The notes: generated from the letters alone by a model not told the origin. Positions 27,769 through 36,159 are shown, counted from the stretch's first letter. The stretch is 47,134 nucleotides of DNA from Bacteroidales bacterium UBA4621 (GCA_002387325.1 DGIN01000016.1:1-47134); one strand, 5' to 3'. Program-made: numbers and translations.

Positions 27769-29130
27769 CTACTGCCTGATCAGCAGGCGGAAAGCGTCTG
27801 TAACCTTTTTGACAGGCACCACTTCGATCTTGTATTTCTGTGTCAGCACTTTCTGATCGGCGGGTATGATAATGCGCTTGAAGCCGAGTTTCTGCGCCTC
27901 GCTGATTCTCTGCTCTATACGGTTGACAGGTCGTATCTCGCCCGCCAGACCGACCTCGCCCGTGAGACAGGTATCGGGGTCGAGCGCAATATCCATATTC
28001 GAAGACAGCACCGCTGCCAGTACTGCCAAGTCGATGGCAGGGTCGTTCACGCGCAAACCGCCCGCTATATTGAGAAAGACATCTTTTTGCAGCAGTTTGA
28101 AGCCGACGCGCTTCTCTAAGACGGCAAGCAGCATATTCAGCCGGCGGATGTCGAAACCCGTGGACGACCGTTGCGGCGTACCATACGCCGCCGAAGAGAC
28201 AAGGGCTTGCACCTCGATAAGGAACGGACGCACGCCCTCGACAGCCGCTGCAATGGAGATACCGGACAACCCATCGCGGGCGGTGGAAAGAAGCAGTTCG
28301 CTGGGGTTGGTTACCTCCCGCAGTCCATCCTGCTGCATCTCGTAGATACCGAGTTCGGAGGTGGAACCGAAGCGGTTTTTCTGCGCCCGCAAGATACGGT
28401 ACATATAGTGCTGGTCGCCCTCAAACTGCAACACCGTATCCACGATGTGTTCCAGCACTTTCGGTCCCGCCAGCGAACCTTCTTTGTTGATATGCCCGAT
28501 GATAAAAAACGGCACATTCTTCTCTTTGGCATATTGCAGGATACGTGCGGCGCACTCGCGCACCTGGCTGAGACTGCCGATAGTGGCTTCCACCGAGTTG
28601 CAGCCGATAGTCTGAATGGAGTCAATGATGACCACATCGGGCTGTATCTCCGTCACATCGTCCAAGATACGCTCCAATGAGGTCTCGCTGACAATAAAGA
28701 GGTTGCCGGGGTTGCCCGCTATACGCTCGGCACGCAGTTTGAGTTGGCGTACGCTCTCTTCGCCGCTGGCGTAGAGGGTTCTCCGCTCGCCGAGTTGCAT
28801 CAGCACCTGCAGGGCGAGAGTTGATTTGCCGATGCCGGGTTCACCGCCCAGCAGCACCAGACTGCCGGGTACCAATCCGCCGCCGAGAACGCGGTTGAGT
28901 TCGCCGTTGTGCATATCGATGCGCATCTCCTCGGTGGCGGTAATCTCCTGTATACGTTGCGGTCTTGCACCTCCTCCGATAGACGACAGCGGCCGTTTGC
29001 CTGCGGGGGCGGAGACAATGGTGTTTTCTTCATACGTACCCCATTTGCCGCATACGGGGCAGCGTCCCAACATCTGCGGGGCTTTTGCGCCACAGTTGCT
29101 GCAGATATATTCGGTAGTCTGTTTTGCCAT
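27769..29130 (-). CDS. radA: DNA repair protein RadA (Sms)
   Basis: RecA-like branch-migration helicase for recombination intermediates. 453 aa. Zinc finger C10, C13, C24 and C27; Walker A GGEPGIGKST; the KNRFG motif (QKNRFGSTSELG) that marks RadA; and a Lon-like C-terminal domain. It sits between rnz (57 bp upstream) and hpf. Confidence 0.97.
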   Translation of the reverse strand: MAKQTTEYICSNCGAKAPQMLGRCPVCGKWGTYEENTIVSAPAGKRPLSSIGGGARPQRIQEITATEEMRIDMHNGELNRVLGGGLVPGSLVLLGGEPGIGKSTLALQVLMQLGERRTLYASGEESVRQLKLRAERIAGNPGNLFIVSETSLERILDDVTEIQPDVVIIDSIQTIGCNSVEATIGSLSQVRECAARILQYAKEKNVPFFIIGHINKEGSLAGPKVLEHIVDTVLQFEGDQHYMYRILRAQKNRFGSTSELGIYEMQQDGLREVTNPSELLLSTARDGLSGISIAAAVEGVRPFLIEVQALVSSAAYGTPQRSSTGFDIRRLNMLLAVLEKRVGFKLLQKDVFLNIAGGLRVNDPAIDLAVLAAVLSSNMDIALDPDTCLTGEVGLAGEIRPVNRIEQRISEAQKLGFKRIIIPADQKVLTQKYKIEVVPVKKVTDAFRLLIRQ

Positions 29131-29150
29131 CGGGATTGTTATGTTATGGT

Positions 29151-29183
29151 CAGGGTAACATCAGGGAAAGAACAGGGAAACGC
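29151..29183. repeat. Three 11-bp CAGGGNAANNN units
   Basis: CAGGGTAACAT, CAGGGAAAGAA and CAGGGAAACGC in exact 11-bp phase fill the rnz-radA spacer. Confidence 0.75.
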
Positions 29184-29187
29184 TGTC

Positions 29188-29994
29188 TTAAAATTCAAAC
29201 GTTTTGCGCTCCTCTGCAAGGGCGGTATTCGGAAAGACCTCCTGTGCTTCTTTGAGAAACAGGTTGTGGTCGTCAATGCGTGCGGAGAAATGCCCGATAA
29301 GCAGTTTGCCCACGTGCGCTTTCTCGGCTATCTCGGCTGCCTGCCGCGCTGTGGAATGCATCACCTGACGGCAGCGGTCTGCCAACTTGTCCACAAAAGT
29401 AGCCTCGTGGTAGAGCATATCCACGCCATCAATAATCGGCACAATCTTCTCCGTGTACATCGTGTCGGAGCAGTAGGCATAACGTTTGCGGACATCATAC
29501 AATTTCTCCCCGTTCTCCATACGGCGATGCCGCTCCGAGAACAGGAAACCGCAGCATGGTACCGTATGCTTGAGAGGCACCGACTCCACCAGCACCGTCC
29601 TGTCTTCGAAAATCACCTCGTGTTTGCGCGGGTTGATGGGGTGGAAAATCACCTCGTATGGCATATCAGCGCAGTAATAGTCAAGCCATAGGCGCAGCAG
29701 CCGCTCCAGATCGGGGTGCGAATAGATGTGCATCGGCTGCGTGCGGTGCTGCATTCCGAGCGAGGAAAGCAGTCCTATCAACCCGAAACAATGGTCCCCG
29801 TGAAGGTGCGAAATAAAGATATTGTAGAGCCGCGAAGTGTGTACGCCGAGGCGTTGCATCGTTATCTGCACGCCCTCGCCGCAATCCACAAGAAACGACT
29901 TGTCGCATAGTTCGACAATCTGACCCGACGGCGAATTTTGCATCGTCGGCCGTGCGCTTCCGCTTCCTAATATGGTTACTCTACCCGGCATCAT
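29188..29994 (-). CDS. rnz: Ribonuclease Z / tRNase Z family protein
   Basis: 268 aa metallo-beta-lactamase-fold endonuclease that trims tRNA 3' ends. This matters here because the tRNA-Leu of the window does not encode CCA. Metal site: SHLHGDH (H63, H65, D67, H68), then PLKHTVPC, YCSDTMY, YHEATF and GHFSARIDD. N-terminal ILGSGSARPT is typical. Two ATGs (29994, 29991) are adjacent; an upstream TTG (30009) is less likely. Confidence 0.92.
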   Translation of the reverse strand: MMPGRVTILGSGSARPTMQNSPSGQIVELCDKSFLVDCGEGVQITMQRLGVHTSRLYNIFISHLHGDHCFGLIGLLSSLGMQHRTQPMHIYSHPDLERLLRLWLDYYCADMPYEVIFHPINPRKHEVIFEDRTVLVESVPLKHTVPCCGFLFSERHRRMENGEKLYDVRKRYAYCSDTMYTEKIVPIIDGVDMLYHEATFVDKLADRCRQVMHSTARQAAEIAEKAHVGKLLIGHFSARIDDHNLFLKEAQEVFPNTALAEERKTFEF

Positions 29995-30133
29995 ACCTGC
30001 TCCATACAAACTCTATGCCACAGCGTGCGGCTCCGTAAAGACCTTTACGGATACTCCATTAATACCCGTTAAAACATTATCGGGTATGTTTCTCCGTCAA
30101 TTATCGTCAATTGGTCGTTAATTATTTTCTCTG

Positions 30134-30157
30134 TTTTTCTTGCCGCTTGCGGCATAG
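30134..30157 (-). repeat. Hairpin repeat, TGCCGC-TT-GCGGCA, copy 1
   Basis: A 24-base block identical to 32266-32289. Here it begins 6 nt past the DUF4954 stop. On the minus strand a GCCGC/GCGGC stem is followed by AAGAAAAA, not by T. Confidence 0.85.
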
Positions 30158-30162
30158 AAACC

Positions 30163-32142
30163 TTATTGGATGGCTTGTAGTTTTTCCCGTATCTTGTTGC
30201 CCAAAGCCGTCTTGCGCTCTATATGTTTCAGCACTTCCTGTACAAACGAGTTGCTCTCGAAACTGCCACGAACCGACTCGAAGTCAGCCACTTGCTGCGA
30301 GCGGTCGCCGTCCACACCGAAGCCCGTCTGGCTGTTGAGGTTAAACTCTTTCTTGGCATCGTCATACACCATACGGTCGAGTTTGACCACCGCATCCTGC
30401 CAGTCGTTGATTGTTTCAATCACCGCTTGCAACGGCACCTCCTCCACGCTGCAGCCCCATATCTGTTGCAGTTTGTCCGCAGCCCATGTCCATTCGTAGA
30501 TATAGTAGTTCTCGTGCATCTGGCGGAAACGGTCCTGTATCTGGATATAACTCATTCCCCCCTTTTCGATGTCGTCCATCAGACGGGTAACCTCGATGCG
30601 GGGTGCTATCAGCCCCGCCAGATCCACCCAGTCGCCCAAACCGACTTCCGTATCGGGTCTCAACGCCTTGTGCAGATCATCCAACGAATGTATATCCGCC
30701 TTGTCTATTCTCGAAATCAGCGAGTTGCCGAGAAACTTGGTGATACCTATCGTATAGAGTATGTCGCCGTGGACAAGCGACGAGTTGCGTATCTTGCAGT
30801 TGTTGTAGCCATATACTTCAGTGTTCATACCGCTCAGCGTTTGCAGTTCTTTCAGTATCTCGCGACCGCGCCACATCTTCTGCACCGTGTAGGGCGACAG
30901 CAGGTTGAAATTGATAAAATCCAACCGGTCGGGGTCTTTGCGGTTGTCGCGCTTCGGCCATTTCTGCGCATCACGTATCGTCCCCACCGTGCGCAGGTTC
31001 GCCCCAGGCACAAGATACGATTCCGACTGGTTCTCAATCAGATACGAGAACGGCAACTCGCTGGTGTCGGCATGGTTGGTGTGCCGACCCATCACAAGCG
31101 AAAAAGCACCTATCTTCGACGGCCACAGCAGATAACTGTCCGATGTCGTCTTTGCACCGCGTTCCGCCACACCCTGGTGGATAGGACCGAGTTTGTACAT
31201 GTGGTTCGACTGGTTGCTGCCCGAACCGGCATTCAGGAACGAGAACATACCCGCAATAAGCAGGGTGGACTTGTGGTGTGTCACGGTATAGGGACCTGCA
31301 AAAATAGCACACGCCTCACCGTGCATACCCTGACAATTACTGAAAAACAGCGATTCGCAAGCCGAATAGTGCTTGTCGAAAATACAGCCTTGACCCACAA
31401 AACACTTGTCCACCAAAGTCGAATCACCTATCTCTACACCGGTAGCAATAATAAAATCGGTACATTTGACACCCGACCCGAGTTTGGTTGGCGCAAACTT
31501 GTTGGAATTGACCGTGCCGTTTTTCAAACGCGATACACCGGTCAGTTCCGCATAGTCGCCGATACGCGTGTTCTTGATACTGCCACAGTTGAGAATACAT
31601 ACATGCTCGCCTATCTCCCCCGTCCCGCTTGACTGCGACTCGGCATAATCGTCTATCATTCTGTCCAATACCTCTATCATCTTCGGACGATGGCGGTACA
31701 GCGTCATCACATATGCCAGACTGGCACTCAAATGGTTGAAAATCGGTATCTCGCGACCGCCGCCCTCGTTCATCACCGGCACACGCACCCCGTTGCCGAA
31801 TGGCGTGCGACCGTCCACCAGAATGGCGTTCACATTCTCTATGCAGGTGTCCGCACCGATACGGTAGTTGGCTATATAGTTATGGATATTATACAGGTGT
31901 ACGTTATCCCCTATCTCGCAGTTGTGGAGGGTTGCATGATTGATGCCGGAGTGTACGCTCAATCCGCCAGGCAGTTCAAACTCACGCACAAAATTACCCA
32001 TCTTCACCACACCCGAAAAATGGGCATCGCACACATACTGCGGGTCGAAGCCGTCTTTGACATATACATCCGCCCAATTCCTTGCATCGCACCCCTGCGC
32101 GACTAATTGCTGTTGTTCTGTTATTGTTAAATTTCTATACAT
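30163..32142 (-). CDS. DUF4954 family protein
   Basis: 659 aa. Long N-terminal part (about 1-430) rich in hexapeptide-like turns (NCEIGDNVHLYN, YRIGADTCIENV, TGVEIGDSTLVDKC), so probably a left-handed beta-helix as in acyltransferases and nucleotidyltransferase partners; helical C-terminus (about 560-659). The family is common in Bacteroidales and has no known function. I use ATG 32142 (MYRNLTITEQ); the frame is open to 32178. No promoter box is evident. Confidence 0.82.
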   Translation of the reverse strand: MYRNLTITEQQQLVAQGCDARNWADVYVKDGFDPQYVCDAHFSGVVKMGNFVREFELPGGLSVHSGINHATLHNCEIGDNVHLYNIHNYIANYRIGADTCIENVNAILVDGRTPFGNGVRVPVMNEGGGREIPIFNHLSASLAYVMTLYRHRPKMIEVLDRMIDDYAESQSSGTGEIGEHVCILNCGSIKNTRIGDYAELTGVSRLKNGTVNSNKFAPTKLGSGVKCTDFIIATGVEIGDSTLVDKCFVGQGCIFDKHYSACESLFFSNCQGMHGEACAIFAGPYTVTHHKSTLLIAGMFSFLNAGSGSNQSNHMYKLGPIHQGVAERGAKTTSDSYLLWPSKIGAFSLVMGRHTNHADTSELPFSYLIENQSESYLVPGANLRTVGTIRDAQKWPKRDNRKDPDRLDFINFNLLSPYTVQKMWRGREILKELQTLSGMNTEVYGYNNCKIRNSSLVHGDILYTIGITKFLGNSLISRIDKADIHSLDDLHKALRPDTEVGLGDWVDLAGLIAPRIEVTRLMDDIEKGGMSYIQIQDRFRQMHENYYIYEWTWAADKLQQIWGCSVEEVPLQAVIETINDWQDAVVKLDRMVYDDAKKEFNLNSQTGFGVDGDRSQQVADFESVRGSFESNSFVQEVLKHIERKTALGNKIREKLQAIQ

Positions 32143-32182
32143 GTTGGTTGTGTTAATTGGAATGGCTTTGCGTGCCAAATTT

Positions 32183-32215
32183 GTTATAGGATGCTTATAG
32201 GATGCTTATAGGATA
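32183..32215. repeat. Three 11-bp TTATAGGATR units
   Basis: GTTATAGGATG, CTTATAGGATG and CTTATAGGATA, head to tail, upstream of the DUF4954 gene. Related to the array at 22501-22533. Confidence 0.9.
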
Positions 32216-32265
32216 GAACACCGGACAAAGAGACAAACCATTCTGCTTTTGTTTGTTTTCTTTTA

Positions 32266-32289
32266 TTTTTCTTGCCGCTTGCGGCATAG
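32266..32289 (-). repeat. Hairpin repeat, TGCCGC-TT-GCGGCA, copy 2
   Basis: Identical 24 bases to 30134-30157; here 11 nt past the exonuclease stop. Confidence 0.85.
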
Positions 32290-32299
32290 GAGATTTATC

Positions 32300-33118
32300 C
32301 TATTTTACCTTGTTCAGATACACCCGCGTGCAGACCTGCTTGGTGTAAGCAGGGAAATCACCGCCCATCATCCAACCGTAGTAACCCGGCTCGCGGCGGA
32401 ACACATCCGTCAGACGTTGACCTTTGTGCTGACCGAAATTGAAAATCTCGTACCCGTCTTTGTCGTATGCAATACGACCTGCAAAGTCGGCAAAACGCAC
32501 ACTCCCTGCTGTATAGTCCGCCAGCCCTTCGACCGTGTCCGGCAAATCATAGCGTTCCAACTGTGCCATCAGAACCTCGTAGGTCGCCATCGTGTCCGCA
32601 TTCGCCGAATGGGCATTCTGCAAATCTTTGCCGCAATAAAAACGATAGGCGGCCGACAGATTGCGCTGCTCGTTCTTGGTAAATATCGTGTACGCATCCA
32701 CCATATTGCGGCGTTTCAAATCAATGTTCACCCCCGCACGCAGAAACTCCTCCGCCAGCAGCGGAACATCAAAATGGTTGCTGTTATACCCCGCCAAATC
32801 GCTGTCTTTCAGTACATCGGCTATCTCGTGCGCTATCTGGCGGAAAGTCGGGCAATCTGCCACGTCATCGTCCGTGATACCGTGTATCGCCGTCGAAGCC
32901 TCGGGGATATGCATCGGCGTCTCTTCTATTACCGGTTTGCCGAATGGACCAGACAGATGGCGGATAACGGTCGGCTTTACGCGCAAGGTCTTCCCCTCGG
33001 CATTGCCATTGGGGAAGACCTTGTAATAACTTATTTCGACAATCCTGTCGCTCGATATATTCAGTCCCGTGGCCTCCAAATCGAAGAACACCAGCGGACG
33101 ACTCAGTCTCAACTTCAT
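32300..33118 (-). CDS. DEDDh 3'-5' exonuclease (DnaQ-like)
   Basis: 272 aa. Exonuclease motifs: I FDLEATGL (D13, E15), II in GYNSNHFDVPLL, and III HSANADTMAT (His-Asp). The C-terminal part (FGQHKGQRLTDV) is an added domain seen in other Bacteroidales exonucleases. It may act as a proofreading or repair nuclease; the substrate is unknown. It lies 38 bp downstream of dnaN on the same strand, in a probable operon. Confidence 0.9.
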   Translation of the reverse strand: MKLRLSRPLVFFDLEATGLNISSDRIVEISYYKVFPNGNAEGKTLRVKPTVIRHLSGPFGKPVIEETPMHIPEASTAIHGITDDDVADCPTFRQIAHEIADVLKDSDLAGYNSNHFDVPLLAEEFLRAGVNIDLKRRNMVDAYTIFTKNEQRNLSAAYRFYCGKDLQNAHSANADTMATYEVLMAQLERYDLPDTVEGLADYTAGSVRFADFAGRIAYDKDGYEIFNFGQHKGQRLTDVFRREPGYYGWMMGGDFPAYTKQVCTRVYLNKVK

Positions 33119-33157
33119 TTACAAATGGTCAATTTACAAATTTACGCATTTACAAAT
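33117..33157. repeat. Three ATTTACAAAT copies filling the dnaN-exonuclease spacer
   Basis: ATTTACAAAT at 33117, 33132 and 33148 (spacing 15 and 16). The first overlaps the exonuclease start codon; the last touches the dnaN stop codon. Confidence 0.85.
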
Positions 33158-34281
33158 CAGTCATTCAAAAGCATCGGCATCAAGAGCAGCAGCAGGTCTT
33201 GGTTTTCCTCGTTCTCCATCGGCAAAATCAGTCCCGCACGGGCAGGATCGGCCAACTGCAACTTCACATCGGTCGAAGTTATCGCACCCAGTATCTCTAT
33301 CAGGAAAGGCGCCTTGAAACCAATCGACATCGGCATTCCGTTGTATTCGCAGGCAATCGTCTCTTTGGCACTGGTCGAAAAATCAATATCCTGTGCCGAA
33401 ATCTCAATCTGATTCTCGCTCAACGCCAACTTGAGCAACGCCGTACCCGTGTTCGCAAACACTGCCACACGCTTGCAGGCATTGATAAGGGTCTGACGAT
33501 CTACCACTACCACGTTCTTGTTGTTCTGCGGAATAACGGCATTGTAATTGGGGAAACGACCCTCTATCAAACGGCAGACCACCGTCGTCTGATAAAACTC
33601 GAAACGGGCATTCTTTTCGCCAAACGTAATCACTACATCGTTCTCATCCTTGCTCAGGATATTTTTCAGCAGAGCCGCAGGTTTCTTCGGCAGAATGAAA
33701 TTAGACGGCTCCGATGCGGTAACGGAAGTGTTCGTATAACGGACAAGACGGTGGGCATCGGTAGCCACCATCGTTATCTTGTCGGTGGCTATATCAAAAT
33801 ATATACCGTTCATCACAGGACGCAACTCGTCATCCGCCGTGCAGAATACCGTTTTGGTGATAGCATCAAGCAATACTTTCGACAACATCACCACCCTGTG
33901 CGTATTCTCCTCCGGGGCTGGCATCTCAGGATACTCGTTGCCGTTCACTCCCACAAACGAGTACGTACCGTTGGTGCTCACCATATTCACAGCAAAATTT
34001 TGCTCGTCTATCGAGAAAGTCAGCGGCTGCTCCGAGAACTCTTTCAGCGTCTCAAGCAACAGACGCGCACCCACTGCCACCTTCCCGGTACCCTCCGCAT
34101 TCTCCACATCAATCGATGTGCGAATCGTGGTCTCTCCGTCAGAAGCGGTCAGCGTCAGAACGCTGCCCTCCAAATCAAACAATACATCCTCCAATATGGC
34201 CAAACTGTTCTTCGAAGCTATAACACGGCTTACCGCTTGCAACTGCGCAAACAATTTCGAACTTGATACATTAAATTTCAT
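33157..34281 (-). CDS. dnaN: DNA polymerase III beta subunit (sliding clamp)
   Basis: Ring-shaped processivity factor. 374 aa, full length with three clamp folds; KFNVSSSKLFAQLQAVSRVI at the start and a C-terminal VMLLMPMLLND-like end (LLLLMPMLLND). It is loaded by the clamp loader whose holB is also in this window. Strong promoter at 34392-34423; divergent from murI. Confidence 0.97.
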   Translation of the reverse strand: MKFNVSSSKLFAQLQAVSRVIASKNSLAILEDVLFDLEGSVLTLTASDGETTIRTSIDVENAEGTGKVAVGARLLLETLKEFSEQPLTFSIDEQNFAVNMVSTNGTYSFVGVNGNEYPEMPAPEENTHRVVMLSKVLLDAITKTVFCTADDELRPVMNGIYFDIATDKITMVATDAHRLVRYTNTSVTASEPSNFILPKKPAALLKNILSKDENDVVITFGEKNARFEFYQTTVVCRLIEGRFPNYNAVIPQNNKNVVVVDRQTLINACKRVAVFANTGTALLKLALSENQIEISAQDIDFSTSAKETIACEYNGMPMSIGFKAPFLIEILGAITSTDVKLQLADPARAGLILPMENEENQDLLLLLMPMLLND

Positions 34282-34391
34282 ATCTCTGTAGTTTTTAAAT
34301 TTCTATTATATATGGATAATTGACGGCAATTATATCTCCCTGTAAAATACCAACGGCTTATTACACGATAATTAACGTTCCCTTTAGTTTG

Positions 34392-34423
34392 CAAAATTAC
34401 TGATTTTATCTTGTATATGCAAA
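34392..34423 (-). promoter_or_regulatory. Promoter of dnaN
   Basis: Minus-strand TAATTTTG (34392-34399) with TTTG (34420-34423) exactly 20 bp upstream. The leader is about 105 nt and holds CGTCAATTAT-like repeats (34314-34323, 34361-34371). Confidence 0.85.
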
Positions 34424-34482
34424 TTATTTGCCAAAAATACCACCGTTTGCCGCTTTTTCTTTCCCGTACGGATAAAATTACG

Positions 34483-34490
34483 TACCTTTG
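34483..34490 (+). promoter_or_regulatory. Promoter -7 box of murI
   Basis: TACCTTTG ends only 12 bp before the ATG at 34503, so the leader would be about 5-9 nt. No clear TTG lies at -33. Confidence 0.7.
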
Positions 34491-34502
34491 CGGTGCAATA
34501 CA

Positions 34503-35357
34503 ATGAAAATCGGTGTCTTCGACAGCGGCTACGGCGGACTTACTATTCTGGACAAAATACGCCGTCTTCTACCCGGGTACGACTATCTCTACCTGGGCGA
34601 CAATGCACGTGCACCTTACGGCTCCCACTCGTTTGAGGTGATTTATCAATATACACTTCAGGCGGTCAACTTCCTCCTGCAGCACGGCTGCGCACTCGTC
34701 ATCCTGGCATGCAACACCGCCAGTGCCAAAGCACTCCGTACTATCCAGCAGCACGACCTACCCGCTTTGCGGAAAGGCACGGATATACCCAATGTCTTGG
34801 GAGTCATCCGACCCACGGCGGAACAGGTCATCCCGCTTACACGCAACGGACACATCGGCATACTCGGTACGCAAGGTACCATCGACAGCCTCAGTTATCC
34901 CATCGAACTGCAAAAGATCTGGGATAATTTGCACACCTGCAAATCTGCAAATTTACAGATTGCGCAGCAAGCCTGCCCTTTGTGGGTACCGCTCATCGAA
35001 TCGGGAGAACACCTCCACGAGGGAGCCGACTATTTCGTGGACAAATACCTGTCCGCACTCTTTGCACAAGACCCGCTGATTGATACCGTCGTACTCGGCT
35101 GCACACACTATCCACTCCTCAAACCCAAAATCGACAACTGGTTGTCAGCACGATACCCAGCAGCACAAAGCATCCCACAGGGCGATATCGTAGCCCGCTC
35201 ACTGCGCGATTATCTCAACCGCCACACGGCAATCCGCACCGCCCTCACCACGGACGGCACCTGCGGATACCTCACCACCGAATCGGCACAAAAATTCGAC
35301 AACTCCGCTTCCGTCTTCCTCGCCGCACCTGTCCAAGCACAGCATGTCACCCTGTAA
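34503..35357 (+). CDS. murI: Glutamate racemase
   Basis: Makes D-glutamate for peptidoglycan. 284 aa. FDSGYGGL near the start and the two catalytic cysteines C70 (ACNTAS) and C200 (GCTHYPLL) are intact. The frame is open to 34488, but that is inside the promoter box. Residues about 144-154 look inserted relative to family members and are encoded by repeat-like sequence (see 34932-34964). Divergent from dnaN. Confidence 0.93.
   Translation: MKIGVFDSGYGGLTILDKIRRLLPGYDYLYLGDNARAPYGSHSFEVIYQYTLQAVNFLLQHGCALVILACNTASAKALRTIQQHDLPALRKGTDIPNVLGVIRPTAEQVIPLTRNGHIGILGTQGTIDSLSYPIELQKIWDNLHTCKSANLQIAQQACPLWVPLIESGEHLHEGADYFVDKYLSALFAQDPLIDTVVLGCTHYPLLKPKIDNWLSARYPAAQSIPQGDIVARSLRDYLNRHTAIRTALTTDGTCGYLTTESAQKFDNSASVFLAAPVQAQHVTL
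34932..34964 (+). repeat. Repeat-like 33-nt stretch inside murI
   Basis: Contains CTGCAAA twice (34937, 34945) and AATTTACAGATT, like the TTTACAAATTT spacer repeats at 33117-33157. It codes for HTCKSANLQIA. Confidence 0.55.
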
Positions 35358-35404
35358 ATAACATTCCCTTATTCCTTATTCCTAATTCATCATTAAACAG
35401 TAAG

Positions 35405-35427
35405 GTGGATACCCTGTGGATAGCAGG
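35405..35427 (-). repeat. Dispersed TATCCACAGGG repeat, 23 nt identical to 40790-40812
   Basis: On the minus strand it reads CCTGCTATCCACAGGG then TATCCAC, continuing into CTTA. It lies in the murI-rpsO spacer. Confidence 0.85.
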
Positions 35428-35484
35428 AAAATACGGACGGACAATCCCGCATCTGCGGTAAACCGTTCCCCTGTTTGTATATAA

Positions 35485-35517
35485 TAAAAAAAACAGAAGA
35501 ACCGTCCGGCTCTTCTG
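35485..35517 (-). terminator. Intrinsic terminator of rpsO
   Basis: CAGAAGAACCG (35494-35504) pairs with CGGCTCTTCTG (35507-35517) with one mismatch; a run of at least 8 T follows on the minus strand. Confidence 0.88.
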
Positions 35518-35565
35518 CTGTGTAAAGAGATGCAGATATTCTGCACAAGGGGTATTGCAATAAAA

Positions 35566-35835
35566 TCACTTACGGATACCCAACTCTTTGATGATAGCAC
35601 GGTAACGCTCAATATCACGCTCCTTGAGGTAATCCAGCAGACGACGGCGTTTACCTACAAGATTCGTCAGCGCACGCTCTGTACCGAAATCCTTGCGGTT
35701 TTGTTTCAAGTGCTCGGTAAGGTGGTTGATACGGAATGTGAACAGAGCAATCTGGCTCTCTGCAGAACCAGTGTTCTTGGCATCATTGCCATACTTGGCA
35801 AACAGTTCTGCTTTTTTCTCTGATGTCAAATACAT
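35566..35835 (-). CDS. rpsO: 30S ribosomal protein S15
   Basis: 89 aa, the usual length. Binds 16S rRNA at the central domain. Motifs: AELFAKYGND, GSAESQIALFTFRINHLTEHLK, GKRRRLLDYLK. The frame is open to 35973, but the family start is MYLTSEKK at 35835. It is transcribed alone from a promoter about 135 bp upstream with a structured leader. Confidence 0.97.
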   Translation of the reverse strand: MYLTSEKKAELFAKYGNDAKNTGSAESQIALFTFRINHLTEHLKQNRKDFGTERALTNLVGKRRRLLDYLKERDIERYRAIIKELGIRK

Positions 35836-35970
35836 GACTAAAAAGATATTTATAATTAAACAATCATAACCTCGCCCGATGTCCGCCGCCGGAAACCGGT
35901 GCTTCCATAGTGCTTCTATCCGGACAATGTTACATCTAACGCCTTTGAGCATACAACACAAAAGCCGCTG
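35836..35970 (-). promoter_or_regulatory. Long leader of rpsO, possible autoregulatory RNA
   Basis: About 130 nt between promoter and start. GTCCG (about 35925) can pair with CGGAC (about 35881), enclosing CCGGTTTCCGG-like stems. S15 of several phyla represses its own mRNA through such structures; none is proven here. Confidence 0.4.
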
Positions 35971-36001
35971 CAAAGGTACGACAAAAATCTGATACAGACA
36001 A
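35971..36001 (-). promoter_or_regulatory. Promoter of rpsO
   Basis: Minus-strand TACCTTTG (35971-35978) with TTG (35999-36001) 20 bp upstream. Confidence 0.8.
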
Positions 36002-36069
36002 GTATTTGCCGCTTTTTATATCAAAATGATACTGAAATTCCACGCAAATGACAGCACAAGGCTACTATC

Positions 36070-36128
36070 CTGCATATTAAGTTCCTATCCTGTATATTCT
36101 GTATATTCGGGTTGCCATTCTGCATATT
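36070..36128 (+). repeat. Four CTGYATATT repeats upstream of a sigma-54 site
   Basis: CTGCATATT at 36070, CTGTATATT at 36090 and 36099, CTGCATATT at 36120. Spacing 20, 9 and 21 bp. They may bind an enhancer-binding protein (inference). Confidence 0.75.
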
Positions 36129-36142
36129 CGGGCGGGTATTGT

Positions 36143-36159
36143 TTGGCACGGCTTTTGCA
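36143..36159 (+). promoter_or_regulatory. Sigma-54 (RpoN) promoter
   Basis: TTGGCACGGCTTTTGCA matches the -24/-12 consensus YTGGCACGrNNNTTGCW throughout; GG (36146-36147 region) and GC are 12 bp apart. The start site would be near 36170, about 65 nt before the ytxH-like ATG. No TAnnTTTG box competes nearby. Confidence 0.85.
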
